From: Sitta carolinensis
Taxonomy: Eukaryota; Chordata; Aves; Passeriformes; Sittidae
NCBI GenBank assembly: GCA_032173965.1
Contig: CM063289.1
Span: forward strand, 25,693,690-25,757,689
DNA: 64,000 bases
Direction of reading: 5' to 3'
The notes below the pieces were generated by a model that was given only the letters and a program-made list of their open reading frames with translations, was not told the DNA's origin and ran no database searches. Positions 27,701-35,434 of the stretch are shown in pieces. The number at the start of each line of letters is the position of its first letter. Position 1 is the stretch's first letter. The position numbers were made by a program, and so were the translations under genes.

Positions 27701-30700
27701 GCCGGGATGCAGGGTTTCCTGACAGTGCCACCGGCAGTTGCCGGGATGCAGGGTTTCCTGACAGTGCCACCGGCAGTTGCCGGGATGCAGGGTTTCCCGC
27801 GGTGGCCCCGGCAGTTGCCGGGATACAGGGTTTCCTGACAGTGCCACCGGCAGTTGCCGGGATGCAGGGTTTCCCGGCGGTGGCCCCGGCAGTTGCCGGG
27901 ATACAGGGTTTCCTGACAGTGCCACCGGCAGTTGCCGGGATGCAGGGTTCCTGACAGTGCCACCGGCAGTTGCCGGGATGCAGGTTTCCCGCGGTGGCCC
28001 GGCAGTTGCCGGGATACAGGGTTTCTGACAGTGCCACCGGCAGTTGCCGGGATGCAGGGTTTCCTGACAGTGCCACCGGCAGTTGCCGGGATGCAGGGTT
28101 TCCTGACAGTGCCACCGGCAGTTGCCGGGATGCAGGGTTTCCCGCGGTGGCCCCGGCAGTTGCCGGGATACAGGGTTTCCTGACAGTGCCACCGGCAGTT
28201 GCCGGGATGCAGGGTTTCCCGGCGGTGGCCCCGGCAGTTGCCGGGATACAGGGTTTCCTGACAGTGCCACCGGCAGTTGCCGGGATGCAGGGTTTCCTGA
28301 CAGTGCCACCGGCAGTTGCCGGGATGCAGGGTTTCCTGACAGTGCCACCGGCAGTTGCCGGGATGCAGGGTTTCCCGCGGTGGCCCCGGCAGTTGCCGGG
28401 ATACAGGGTTTCCTGACAGTGCCACCGGCAGTTGCCGGGATGCAGGGTTTCCCGGCGGTGGCCCCGGCAGTTGCCGGGACGCGCGGCAGGCTGGTCGCCG
28501 GGAGCGCGCGCCGTTCCCCGGTGTCCCAGCAGCGCCGGCCGGTGGCCGCAGGGCGCACTGCAGGGCACCGCCGCCCGAGCCTCCGGCCGCGCCGGGAGTG
28601 CCGCAGGGGCAGGGAAAGGGAACTTGACAAACCTGAGCAGCGGGACCTGCCTGCAGGGCTTGATAAACAGAGCCCCAGGGCAGGATGCACGGGCAGCTGC
28701 TGGAAAACCTGAGATGGTTTACAGACTGAAACATTTTGCGTATAAGGAGGAAAATACACCATTTGCATTGTCCCTCTCAAATGAGGATCATAGCCTCTGC
28801 CCCATAGAAAATCAGGGAATTTCAGTTTCTGCAGCTGGTCTTTCAGACTTACTATGTACATCTCGCTGTCCAGCTGCAGTAAGAGCTTGGACAATGTCTA
28901 AATGTGTAACTATGAATTCAGATTTGGCTCCTATTCTCTCTGAACTCTCTTAATATTTCCATTCCCAGGTCTAAGAGCAGTATTCTGTGTTTACACACAA
29001 AGTAAGTAGTGTACATGCTTGTAGTAATTACAGACTCTAAATTTGGTCTTGTAAGGTCCCTGTACTGAGTATCCCTTGGGCAGACATGAACTGTGAACTA
29101 TTTGTCATTTTCTTTATCTTGCCAACAGAAGTGTTGTGTGGGTACCTGTTCTCACAGCTGGGAAAAGCAAACTCTACGCACAGGGGATACTGATAGGTAT
29201 GAACCTCAGGCAGAGGATGGGTGCAATAAATATATACTTATTTCAGAGTTGTTCTATGATGCTATGAAGCTTGTTTATGTAACCAGATAACTGTAATAAT
29301 ATCAATATCTCTGTAATAATATCAATATCTCAACCCCACCCTTAATGAAGGTCCATGCCTCCACAAAAACAAAAGCTCATGCAGGGCTCAGACTGACAGG
29401 CTAGTGGGTGGTGGTGGTTGCTTTTCCAAGATTTTTCTGTCTCGGGGAAAAGAAAGAAGACCACAGATGACAGGAGACATCAGAAATAGGTACAGGAGCT
29501 CTGGGATAGAGCAGTACCAGGAGCAGGATCAAAGTTTAGGAAATCAAGAAACTGTACATTGAAGAAAATGTCTCCTGTTGTTTGACAGATTTCCTCTGTA
29601 TCCAAGGAAGTTTTAAAATAAACACCATGCAGAGATACCTGACTGTGTCAGACTTTCCTCATTCCTAATGAATACAATCTGCAAAGTTCTGTTTTGACAC
29701 TCTAACAATCAGGTCAAGAGGGGAGGTACAAATTTTCAGCCATTTCTGTTTAAGGCTGGGTTTCTGCTCACGGTCTTTTAGTACAAGATTTTCTAGTCTA
29801 TTGTGAATCTTCTGACCCATGCAATTGCCACTTCTTACTTCTGCTACAACCCTTCAAAATAAGCTCTGGCATTGGAAACAGGGTAGTTTGCACTAAGTCC
29901 CTCTTCTAATCTTCCTTTCTCACATTTCCTTTTCTTTACAAGTAATTTCTTTACTTGTGTGTTCAAAGAAAAGCTTGCATTAATTTCAACTAGATGAACA
30001 GTATTTAGAGTTCTTTTTATGGGACTGTGCTCCTGGCTTTTGTAAACAATAATAGAGAGTAATTTAAAAGATAATTTAAATGCCATTGCTCTGGCAGGAC
30101 AGGCTGAGGACATTGCAAATCCACAAAGAAATGTAGTTTAAGTGTGCATGCAGATTGGTAAAAATACATAGTACTGGTTTACTGATTTTATGAAGCACAT
30201 TTTATGTGTGGAAAACCCTGTGTTTGTTATTAAAAAAACCCAAAAGACAACCAGCCAAAAAAGCTCAAACTGTACAAAAATGTCATTATATCTGGAGTGT
30301 TTTTTTCACGCAAACCCTGCCATTTCAGGCACTGCTAGTTTGTTATACAGGGAGATGGACTTACACAGTCTTGCGAGGAGAATCGAACCTCTTTGAAGGT
30401 TGGTAAAGTTTCTTCCCTTTCCACCTCAGAGGACACAGTGCAGCTGCTGAGGCAGCGAGGCTCAGGACTGTCACATCTCTGAGCAACTTAGAGCCATCAC
30501 CTGTGCCAGAGCAGCTCTTCCCAATATCTCTAAATATACTGGAGGATTTAAAGAACTACACTTTTTAGGGAAGGACATGCAAATCTGCTCCAACCCTTTT
30601 CTGTCCTCCTTACTCATGTAAGACTCTTGTTTTCTTTGAAATAATTCTCCTTTCACCCCTCAAAAAAATCTCCTTACATGTGTTTTCTTGGTTTTCTCTA

Positions 30701-33037
30701 GATGCATGGGCCAGGACCATGTGTGAGTCTATGGTTATAAAACCAATTTTGTGCACAAAGCACCATGACTCAGATTTGTTCTGTGAAAAACTGTGAGAAG
30801 GCAGATGTCAAGGTAGATGATTTAAAAATAAAATTAGTGCTGTTAATTGTGTTCATTTACAGCAACTGTCAGTGGTCTGAAGACTAGAAAATTGGCTTTT
30901 TTCTAAGAGTAGAAGATGAAGTCTTGGTGTATGAATTAGGTTCCAGAACTGGAACCAAATATTACAGCAATTTTTCTCAGCTCTGATAAAGTTGGCTTTG
31001 TTACTTTCCATCTCTTTAATAACCTCTCAGCCTTGGCACGTGAGAGTGTTTTTGGCCATCCAGCTGGTGTGTTTTTGTGACTGCAGTCAGTGGGAAGGCA
31101 GTGAGAGTTAGAGAAAAGCCTGCCCTTAGTTACACCCAGCTGCAAAGGCAGCTGCCATGCCCCAGTCAGCACCAGCATTGAGATCATTAATTCTGCTACT
31201 GATAAAGTGCCACCACTAAAGGTTCTACCTTTAATGAAGGGAGAAATCACTTTCACTTCCAGCCAAAGCCAGCTATATATTATTAGTTCATTGGAGACTC
31301 AATATTTATCATATTGCAGCACACCTCAAAATACTGCAGGGCACTATGAATTAACTGCTTTTTCATTGTATTTGTATAGTGTATCATTTCAATTGTTTAG
31401 ATTTAAGGCAGGCTTTTTGATAAGGTGGGTTATTTATTCCATATATTTAACTTCTAAGTAGCTTGAAGGAGAAAGTCCTCCCATTACAAGGGAAAAAGAA
31501 AACAATTAACCCCCCCCAACACATTAATTTTAAAGAAAATAATACCTATATGAGGTAGAAATGATGTATAGCAGAAATGATCCTATCAATTAAAACATAT
31601 GTTCATGGCTCCACTATAAATATGAATGTAGAGCAGCAGCGATGCCTTTGGCATTGTCACCTAATTCAGTCACAACTAAACCATTGTGATGGCAACTCTC
31701 ATTCAGGAAACTTTAGAAGTTATTGGAATAATCATTGTCTTCACTTACCTTGAGACAACCAGAGGGAGAATCAGCATTTTCAGCATCCTCATCAGTAACT
31801 CACCAGGAAACTGGAAGTAACTAATTTCCTGGAAATACATGGAGAGATGCTTATTGTTTTGAGCTAAAGGCTGACTGTCTTCATGAGTACTCTTAGAGCC
31901 ATGGATCAGGTAACATTGCTAAAATCTACACCTTTGGTGCAAAGATAAGGTGGCAAAGATAGCAGGCTTTAAAAGGTAATTTTAAAAATAATTAGATTAC
32001 ATAATGTGTTCTTATTCAATAAACATACTGCATTGTTCATGCCTTTACAAAGGAAGACAAAATGAAATGTGCCATCTCTTGGAGATTACTTGTTAACCAG
32101 TTGTCCTGAATAATCTCCAAATTCTGCATTTTGTTTGTTTTCTTAGATGTGTTTGAGGCTATGGCTTGGACACAAACGATGTTCAGACAGTGGTTTGCAT
32201 TTGCAGAAGAGAGAATTGGTTAAATTTAGTTGCATTTACTAAATGCTTTATTTTTAAAGTGAAATTTCTACTTTGTGCTCAAACAGTGCATTTATTAATG
32301 CATGTTGCTGTCTAGTCTGTCTGACTGATACAGCAGAAATGAGCACCAGCAAAGGGCTTACTTGAAGTATGCTGGGGGAGAATTCCCCAAGTGACCTCAG
32401 TAACATGTTCTGCTATGATGGGAAATTTCAAATTTATTAATATGAAACACCATTCCTGTAATATAAACATCTGCACCCCTGTGCATCTGATGCTGAAAAA
32501 TATTCCCAGTGTTTTCTTTAGCTATATGTGTTCCAAAACAGTATAAAATGCAATATATTGCACTACCAGTTTCTGCAGGCCTATAGTAAATGCTACATTT
32601 CATCTAGCTTAAATGTCCACTGTTATTATCCATACCTGCAACATTCTACTGTGCTCCTGCTATGCTTACCAGGTGTCTGAGAGACCAGAGCCCTCTGCTA
32701 ATCTGTTTGAGAATGTGTGAAAAGACCCGAAGAACAGCGTAGATTGACGCACAGATGCAATGAAACAATTCTAACAAACACGTACACGTGACTGTTACCT
32801 TCAAGAGCCCACCCTGGAGATGCCCGAGGTACAAATGTCTTTTGTTATGTAAGTCTGGCATTTCCTCTGCAGAGACGCGCTGTGAGCCGCTCTTACCTGC
32901 TGGGAGAGTCGCCTCGTCCTCAGGAAGAATCCCAGGAGGCAGCCGATGGTGACGGACAGCACGGAGAGGATGAGCAAACCGTTCCTTTTACAAACATCTT
33001 TGATCCGGGCGAGGATTGCATCCAGGGCCACCGCCAT
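565..33037 (-). CDS. SLC1A7: Excitatory amino acid transporter 5 (EAAT5), 5' part of gene, exons 1-7
   Basis: EAAT5 is a sodium-coupled glutamate transporter with a large glutamate-gated chloride conductance, known from retinal photoreceptor and bipolar cell synapses. Seven exons on the minus strand join in phase: 33037-32897, 31828-31749, 17426-17211, 6680-6638, 5878-5659, 2149-2050 and 798-565. They encode 344 residues plus two bases of codon 345. Visible parts: TM1 (about residues 18-40, followed by FFLRTRRLS), TM2 across exons 2-3, TM3 (about 90-116, ending SIIHPG), an extracellular 4B-4C loop with an NGS glycosylation site at residue 192, TM4c with FSATMG, TM5, TM6 and the start of hairpin HP1 ([10 protein letters not shown]...ATSS). 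The EAAT5-specific YGVQ(D/E)ENGS and ITPPPEV segments separate it from EAAT1-4. The NMDGT motif and the C-terminus lie before base 1, so the gene is cut by the window edge and is not a truncated gene. Confidence 0.96.
799..2049 (-). other. SLC1A7 intron 6
   Basis: 1.25 kb intron between exons 6 and 7. No supported feature inside; short open frames at 1475-1994 on both strands show no domain or codon pattern. Confidence 0.85.
2050..2149 (-). CDS. SLC1A7: SLC1A7 coding exon 6
   Basis: Encodes (G)[18 protein letters not shown] and [14 protein letters not shown](W), the TM4-TM5 region. Acceptor GATTGCAG|GT, donor GTTTG|GTAAGT. Confidence 0.95.
2901..4140. repeat. 20-bp GC-rich minisatellite, about 60 copies
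   Basis: Tandem array of a 20-base unit, GGAGCCCGGCTCTGTGCCTC, with alternating variants at fixed positions (CCCGG/CCCAG/CCCTG; TGTGCCTCG/TGTCCCTGG/TGTGGCTCG). Because 20 is not a multiple of 3 and the unit lacks stop codons in several frames, long spurious open frames run through it on both strands. A patch around 3370-3430 contains several shortened units. It lies in SLC1A7 intron 5. Confidence 0.95.
4141..4205. repeat. 14-bp sub-repeat at the edge of the 20-bp array
   Basis: At its right end the array changes to about four copies of a 14-base unit, CTCGGAGCCCGCAG, derived from the GGAGCCCG core of the longer unit. This is a typical degenerate array edge. Confidence 0.8.
5659..5878 (-). 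CDS. SLC1A7: SLC1A7 coding exon 5
   Basis: Encodes residues 161-233, the variable extracellular 4B-4C loop ([18 protein letters not shown]) with an NGS sequon at 192, followed by [13 protein letters not shown] and the start of TM4c ([14 protein letters not shown]). Acceptor TTTCTTTCAG|T, donor ATGG|GTAGGT. Confidence 0.95.
5879..6637 (-). other. SLC1A7 intron 4
   Basis: 759-base intron between exons 4 and 5. No additional feature is visible. Confidence 0.85.
6638..6680 (-). CDS. SLC1A7: SLC1A7 coding exon 4 (43-base mini exon)
   Basis: Encodes the strongly conserved (R)[14 protein letters not shown] segment. Acceptor TTTTTAG|G, donor AAGCAG|GTAAGT. It restores phase exactly between exons 3 and 5. 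Confidence 0.93.
6681..17210 (-). other. SLC1A7 intron 3
   Basis: 10.5 kb intron between exons 3 and 4. Mostly unique AT-rich sequence with no recognisable exon or repeat family. The only item of note is a 48-codon plus-strand open frame at 15892-16038 with a strong start context, listed separately. The 191-codon plus-strand frame at 13516-14091 looks like chance. Confidence 0.8.
15892..16038 (+). other. Candidate 48-codon small ORF with signal-peptide-like start (unproven)
   Basis: The ATG is preceded by GCCACC, a near-ideal Kozak context. It opens 48 codons: a hydrophobic N-terminus ([20 protein letters not shown]) resembling a secretion signal, then a short Cys/Arg-rich tail ([19 protein letters not shown]) before TAA. 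It is antisense inside SLC1A7 intron 3. I do not recognise it. The tail has a faint Kazal-like look (CSPLC...NVT), but its cysteine spacing does not fit that domain. It may be a chance frame, a decayed exon, or a lineage-specific micropeptide. Confidence 0.15.
17211..17426 (-). CDS. SLC1A7: SLC1A7 coding exon 3
   Basis: 216 bases encoding residues 74-146: [18 protein letters not shown], then TM3 ([18 protein letters not shown]), SIIHPG and the linker [17 protein letters not shown]. Acceptor is TTCCCGCAG|C, donor ATCCG|GTAACA. It is separated from exon 2 by a 14.3 kb intron. Confidence 0.95.
18153..18245 (-). mobile_element. CR1 LINE 3'-end fragment (diverged)
   Basis: Contains ATCATAGAAT followed by a diverged form of the reverse complement of the avian CR1 3' end (GGAAGGGACCCATCAGATC). 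The orientation is minus. Similarity fades after about 18245, though the CR1-like text may continue to about 18300. Confidence 0.55.
24788..24932 (-). mobile_element. CR1 LINE 3'-end fragment
   Basis: Reads ACCATAGAATTGTTTAGATT, then AAGATCATCAAGCCCAACTG and AAGTGCCACATCTACTTGTC. This is the typical reverse complement of the CR1 3' region. 5'-truncated copies like this are the usual avian CR1 remnant. Confidence 0.85.
27405..28490. repeat. 38/39-bp minisatellite with hairpin core, about 28 copies
   Basis: Tandem array in SLC1A7 intron 2. Every unit carries the core CCGGCAGTTGCCGG, whose 6-base arms CCGGCA/TGCCGG are exact reverse complements around a 2-base loop. Two main unit types alternate: A (core, GGGATGCAGGGTTTCCTGAC, AGTGCCA; 39 bases) and B (ending TTTCCCGCGGTGGCC; 38 bases, or 39 with GGCGG). 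The variant GATACAG mainly follows B units. The 39-base period keeps several frames open on both strands, so the long open frames here are artefacts. The array ends in unique CpG-rich sequence at about 28490-28620. Confidence 0.95.
29291..29330. repeat. Exact 20-bp tandem duplication
   Basis: CTGTAATAATATCAATATCT occurs twice in direct succession without mismatch, indicating a recent local duplication in the intron. Confidence 0.9.
31749..31828 (-). CDS. SLC1A7: SLC1A7 coding exon 2
   Basis: 80 bases starting [18 protein letters not shown], the family's TM1-TM2 linker and most of TM2 (ILPLVVS). Acceptor is TTTCCAG|GAA and donor TCAAG|GTAAGT; it leaves two bases of a serine codon completed by exon 3. 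Confidence 0.94.
31829..32896 (-). other. SLC1A7 intron 1
   Basis: 1.07 kb intron between exons 1 and 2 with no other feature visible. Confidence 0.85.
32897..33037 (-). CDS. SLC1A7: SLC1A7 coding exon 1
   Basis: Encodes residues 1-47, from [20 protein letters not shown] through TM1 to RTRRLSQQ. The donor is CAG|GTAAGA, phase 0. This start was chosen because the product then has the short cytosolic N-terminus usual for EAAT5. The N-terminal dozen residues differ most from the mammalian protein. Confidence 0.93.
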
Positions 33038-34374
33038 GCTGTCCTCCCTGCTCTTTGGAGAAGAATCAGCATCCCATGGGGAGAGAATCCACTCGCTCCT
33101 CTTGTTCGGGTGCGCAGATCTGCCTCTGTATAGATCAGATCAAAGCACTTCCAGTTCTGCTTAGCTGACCTGCAAGGTCACCCCTCTGCCAATAGCCACC
33201 AAGCAAGCAGCTGGCATTATTGTTCCAAATTAATACCAACAATCCTATTATCAACTACATCATTAAGAGCCTGGAAGAAGATTAGGGTGCTCTGGAAAAT
33301 TAGAACAGAGTGCAGTAGTATTTCTAAAACAAGACTGGTTCAAAACAAAGTGACACTCCTGCGAGAAAGGCGATTCCTCAGCTCCCCAGTTTGGGGACTG
33401 GACACCCAAACCCAGTAAGGGAACACTGCAAGCCAGCGTTCAAACGAGGAGCAGAGCAGTTTTCCCAAAGGGCACAGCAGGTAACATTTTGAACAGGACT
33501 ATCACAGCAGGGCAAGCTAGGTGAAACTGTACTTCATTAATTAAAGCAGGCTAGGGTTTTTTTGTGTTCATTGCCAAAAAAAGGCTGAATGAGCAGCGTG
33601 AGAGACACGCATCAGACAGGAAATAGCCCCAGACTGGAACATGCAAGGACACCTTCTGTCACTGGGCATTTGTTATCTTGGAAGTGAAATGATTTCACTT
33701 TTCTTCCAACCACTATGTTGATTAGAGTAGGGCCAATTTACTTTCAGAGGATTATCAGACTAAGCCACAGGGATTGCTTTCCTTTCCTTTGCTGTGTCCG
33801 CATTCAATCCCAATGTTGATTTTTATGCTAGTGAGTGTCTGATAAAAATACACCACCATAACCATTCACATGCCGTGCTTTCTTATGAAAGCATTTCTGT
33901 AGTTTCTGGTATATTCTAAGATTATTCAGTGTTTTTATGGAAAATATTCCGCACAGTACAACAAGGTTGTGTGTTTATAGTATTACATTTTACACTGTGA
34001 TAAAGTATTTGTTGTTACATGCTCATGTATGAGTGAAAAAAAACCTCAGGAGAGATTAAACTGTTCTTTTTGAGGGCAAGATCTCAATCCTGTATAGTGG
34101 GTAGGACATATGGATACACACACACACAAAATAAAGCGGGGGGAGAGGAATAAAAGAAAAAATAAGTGGAGTCTGTATGTTGAACATAAAAAGAAGAGGA
34201 TTGCAGAAAATTTTATTAATGAATCAGAACGTTTTATTAGTGTGTATGTAAGAGGGCCGATGCTGAACAGCCCCAACTCCCTGGTAACTTTTCTACCTGA
34301 GCAGCACGTATCCAATTGACTTTTTGAACGGAATAAGAGAAAAACACGTCGCTTTTCCCGTTCGTTCCCGGGGC

Positions 34375-35300
34375 GGTGCCGGCGGTGGGCGTGGCCCGGG
34401 AGGAGCGGGCGGGGCCCCGGGAGGAGCGGGCGGGGCCCCGGGAGGAGCGGGCGGGGTCCGGGAGGAGCGGGCGGGAGGAGCGGGCGGGGTCCGGGAGGAG
34501 CGGGCGGGAGGAGCGGGCGGGACCCCGGGAGGAGCGGGCGGGGTCCGGGAGGAGCGGGCGGGACCCCGGGAGGAGCGGTCGGGCGGGACCCCGGGAGGAG
34601 CGGGCGGGAGGAGCGGGCGGGCCCCGGGAAGAGCGGGCGGGGTCCGGGAGGAGCGGGAGGGAGGAGCGGGCGGGCCCCGGGAGGAGCGGGCGGGGCCCGG
34701 GAGGAGCGGGCGGGGCCCCGGGAGGAGCGGGCGGGGCCCGGGAGGAGCGGAGGGAGGACGGGCGGGCCCGGGAGGAGCGGGCGGGGCCCGGGAGGAGCGG
34801 GCGGGGCCCGGGAGGAGCGGGCGGGGTCCGGGAGGAGCGGGAGGGAGGAGCGGACGGGGCCCCGGGAGGAGCGGGCGGGGCCCGGGAGGAGCGGGGCGGG
34901 GTCCGGGAGGAGCGGGCGGGAGGAGCGGGCGGGGCCCCGGGAGGAGCGGGCGGGGCCCGGGAGGAGCGGGCGGCGGGGGGTCCCCGGGAGGAGCGGGCGG
35001 GAGGAGCGGGCGGGCCCCGGGAAGAGCGGGCGGGGTCCGGGAGGAGCGGGAGGGAGGAGCGGGCGGGCCCCGGGAGGAGCGGGCGGGGCCCGGGAGGAGC
35101 GGGCGGGGCCCCGGGAGGAGCGGGCGGGCCCGGAGGGCGGGAGGGAGGAGCGGCGGCCCCGGGAGGAGCGGGCGGGGCCCGGAGGAGCGGGCGGGGCCGG
35201 GAGGAGCGGGAGGGAGGCGGGCGGGCCCCGGGAGGAGCGGGCGGGGCCCGGAGGGCGGCGGGCCCCGGGAGGAGCGGCAGTGGGCGGGGCTCGGCGGGGC
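34375..35300 (+). repeat. G-rich 20-21-bp minisatellite in the CPT2 promoter
   Basis: About 40 or more tandem units of roughly 21 bases, GGGAGGAGCGGGCGGGGCCC, with minor length and CC/TC variants. The plus (CPT2 non-template) strand is a continuous series of G-runs of 3-4 spaced by short loops, and most units contain the GC box GGGCGGGG. The diagnostic variant GGGAAGAGC occurs only at 34626 and 35019, inside a block of about 147 bases at 34589 repeated at 34982 (offset 393), so part of the array was duplicated as a block. The array ends about 12 bases before the CPT2 start codon. Confidence 0.93.
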
Positions 35301-35312
35301 CTGAGGCGCATC
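34700..35312 (+). promoter_or_regulatory. CPT2: Probable CPT2 CpG-island promoter / 5' UTR
   Basis: No TATA box is visible. The sequence immediately before the CPT2 ATG is CpG-dense and carries many GC boxes (GGGCGGGG) supplied by the minisatellite. Placing the promoter here is inference from position; the transcription start cannot be read from the sequence. GC-rich sequence continues into the first intron to about 35600. Confidence 0.55.
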
Positions 35313-35434
35313 ATGGCGGCGCGGCAGCTGCTGAGGGCGGCCCCGGGGCGGCGCGGCTACAGCGGCGCGGGCGCCGCTGAGTTCCTGCACCGCAGCATCG
35401 TGCCCACCATGCACTACCAGAAGAGCCTGCCCAG
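35313..35434 (+). CDS. CPT2: CPT2 exon 1
   Basis: Encodes residues 1-40 plus two bases: the presequence, then [14 protein letters not shown](R), the conserved start of the mature enzyme. An in-frame upstream ATG at 35280 would add 11 residues (MGGARRGLRRI), but 35313 gives the length closest to the family. Donor CCCAG|GTACGG. Confidence 0.9.

Larger units (their letters stand above)
17427..31748 (-). other. SLC1A7 intron 2
   Basis: 14.3 kb intron between exons 2 and 3. It holds two CR1 fragments (about 18153-18245 and 24788-24932), the 38/39-bp minisatellite (about 27405-28490) and a 20-bp tandem duplication (29291-29330). No coding exon is recognisable in the remainder. Confidence 0.8.
33038..35312. 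other. Divergent SLC1A7/CPT2 intergenic region
   Basis: The two genes are transcribed away from each other over 2.3 kb. The SLC1A7 side (33038-34370) is ordinary AT-rich sequence with a short (AC)7 run at 34115-34128 and no obvious TATA box next to the start. The CPT2 side is filled by the G-rich minisatellite at about 34375-35300. Confidence 0.8.

Noticed and set aside
27405..28490. CRISPR-like direct repeats
   Set aside because: Units are contiguous tandem copies without unique spacers, in a eukaryotic intron; it is a minisatellite.
27188..28953. Open frames up to 568 codons on both strands with repeated CIPATAG/SRQLPG-type peptides
   Set aside because: Artefact of the 39-base period; overlapping frames on both strands share the same repeats and no splice or domain evidence exists.
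30376..30392. tRNA B-box-like sequence on the minus strand (GGTTCGATTCTCC)
   Set aside because: No A box at the right distance and no acceptor stem or cloverleaf could be built; treated as chance.
565..33037. SLC1A7 as a truncated gene or pseudogene because it lacks the C-terminal half
   Set aside because: All seven visible exons are intact and in phase; the missing exons would lie beyond base 1, so the gene is simply cut by the window edge.
33749..33754. GGATTA (OTX/CRX-type site) upstream of SLC1A7, attractive for a retinal gene
   Set aside because: A six-base motif about 700 bases away is expected by chance; no cluster of sites was seen.
34046..35414. Open frames of 326-422 codons rich in Pro/Arg/Gly near the CPT2 promoter
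   Set aside because: They are translations of the G-rich minisatellite in several frames; no known protein family and they overlap the CPT2 promoter.
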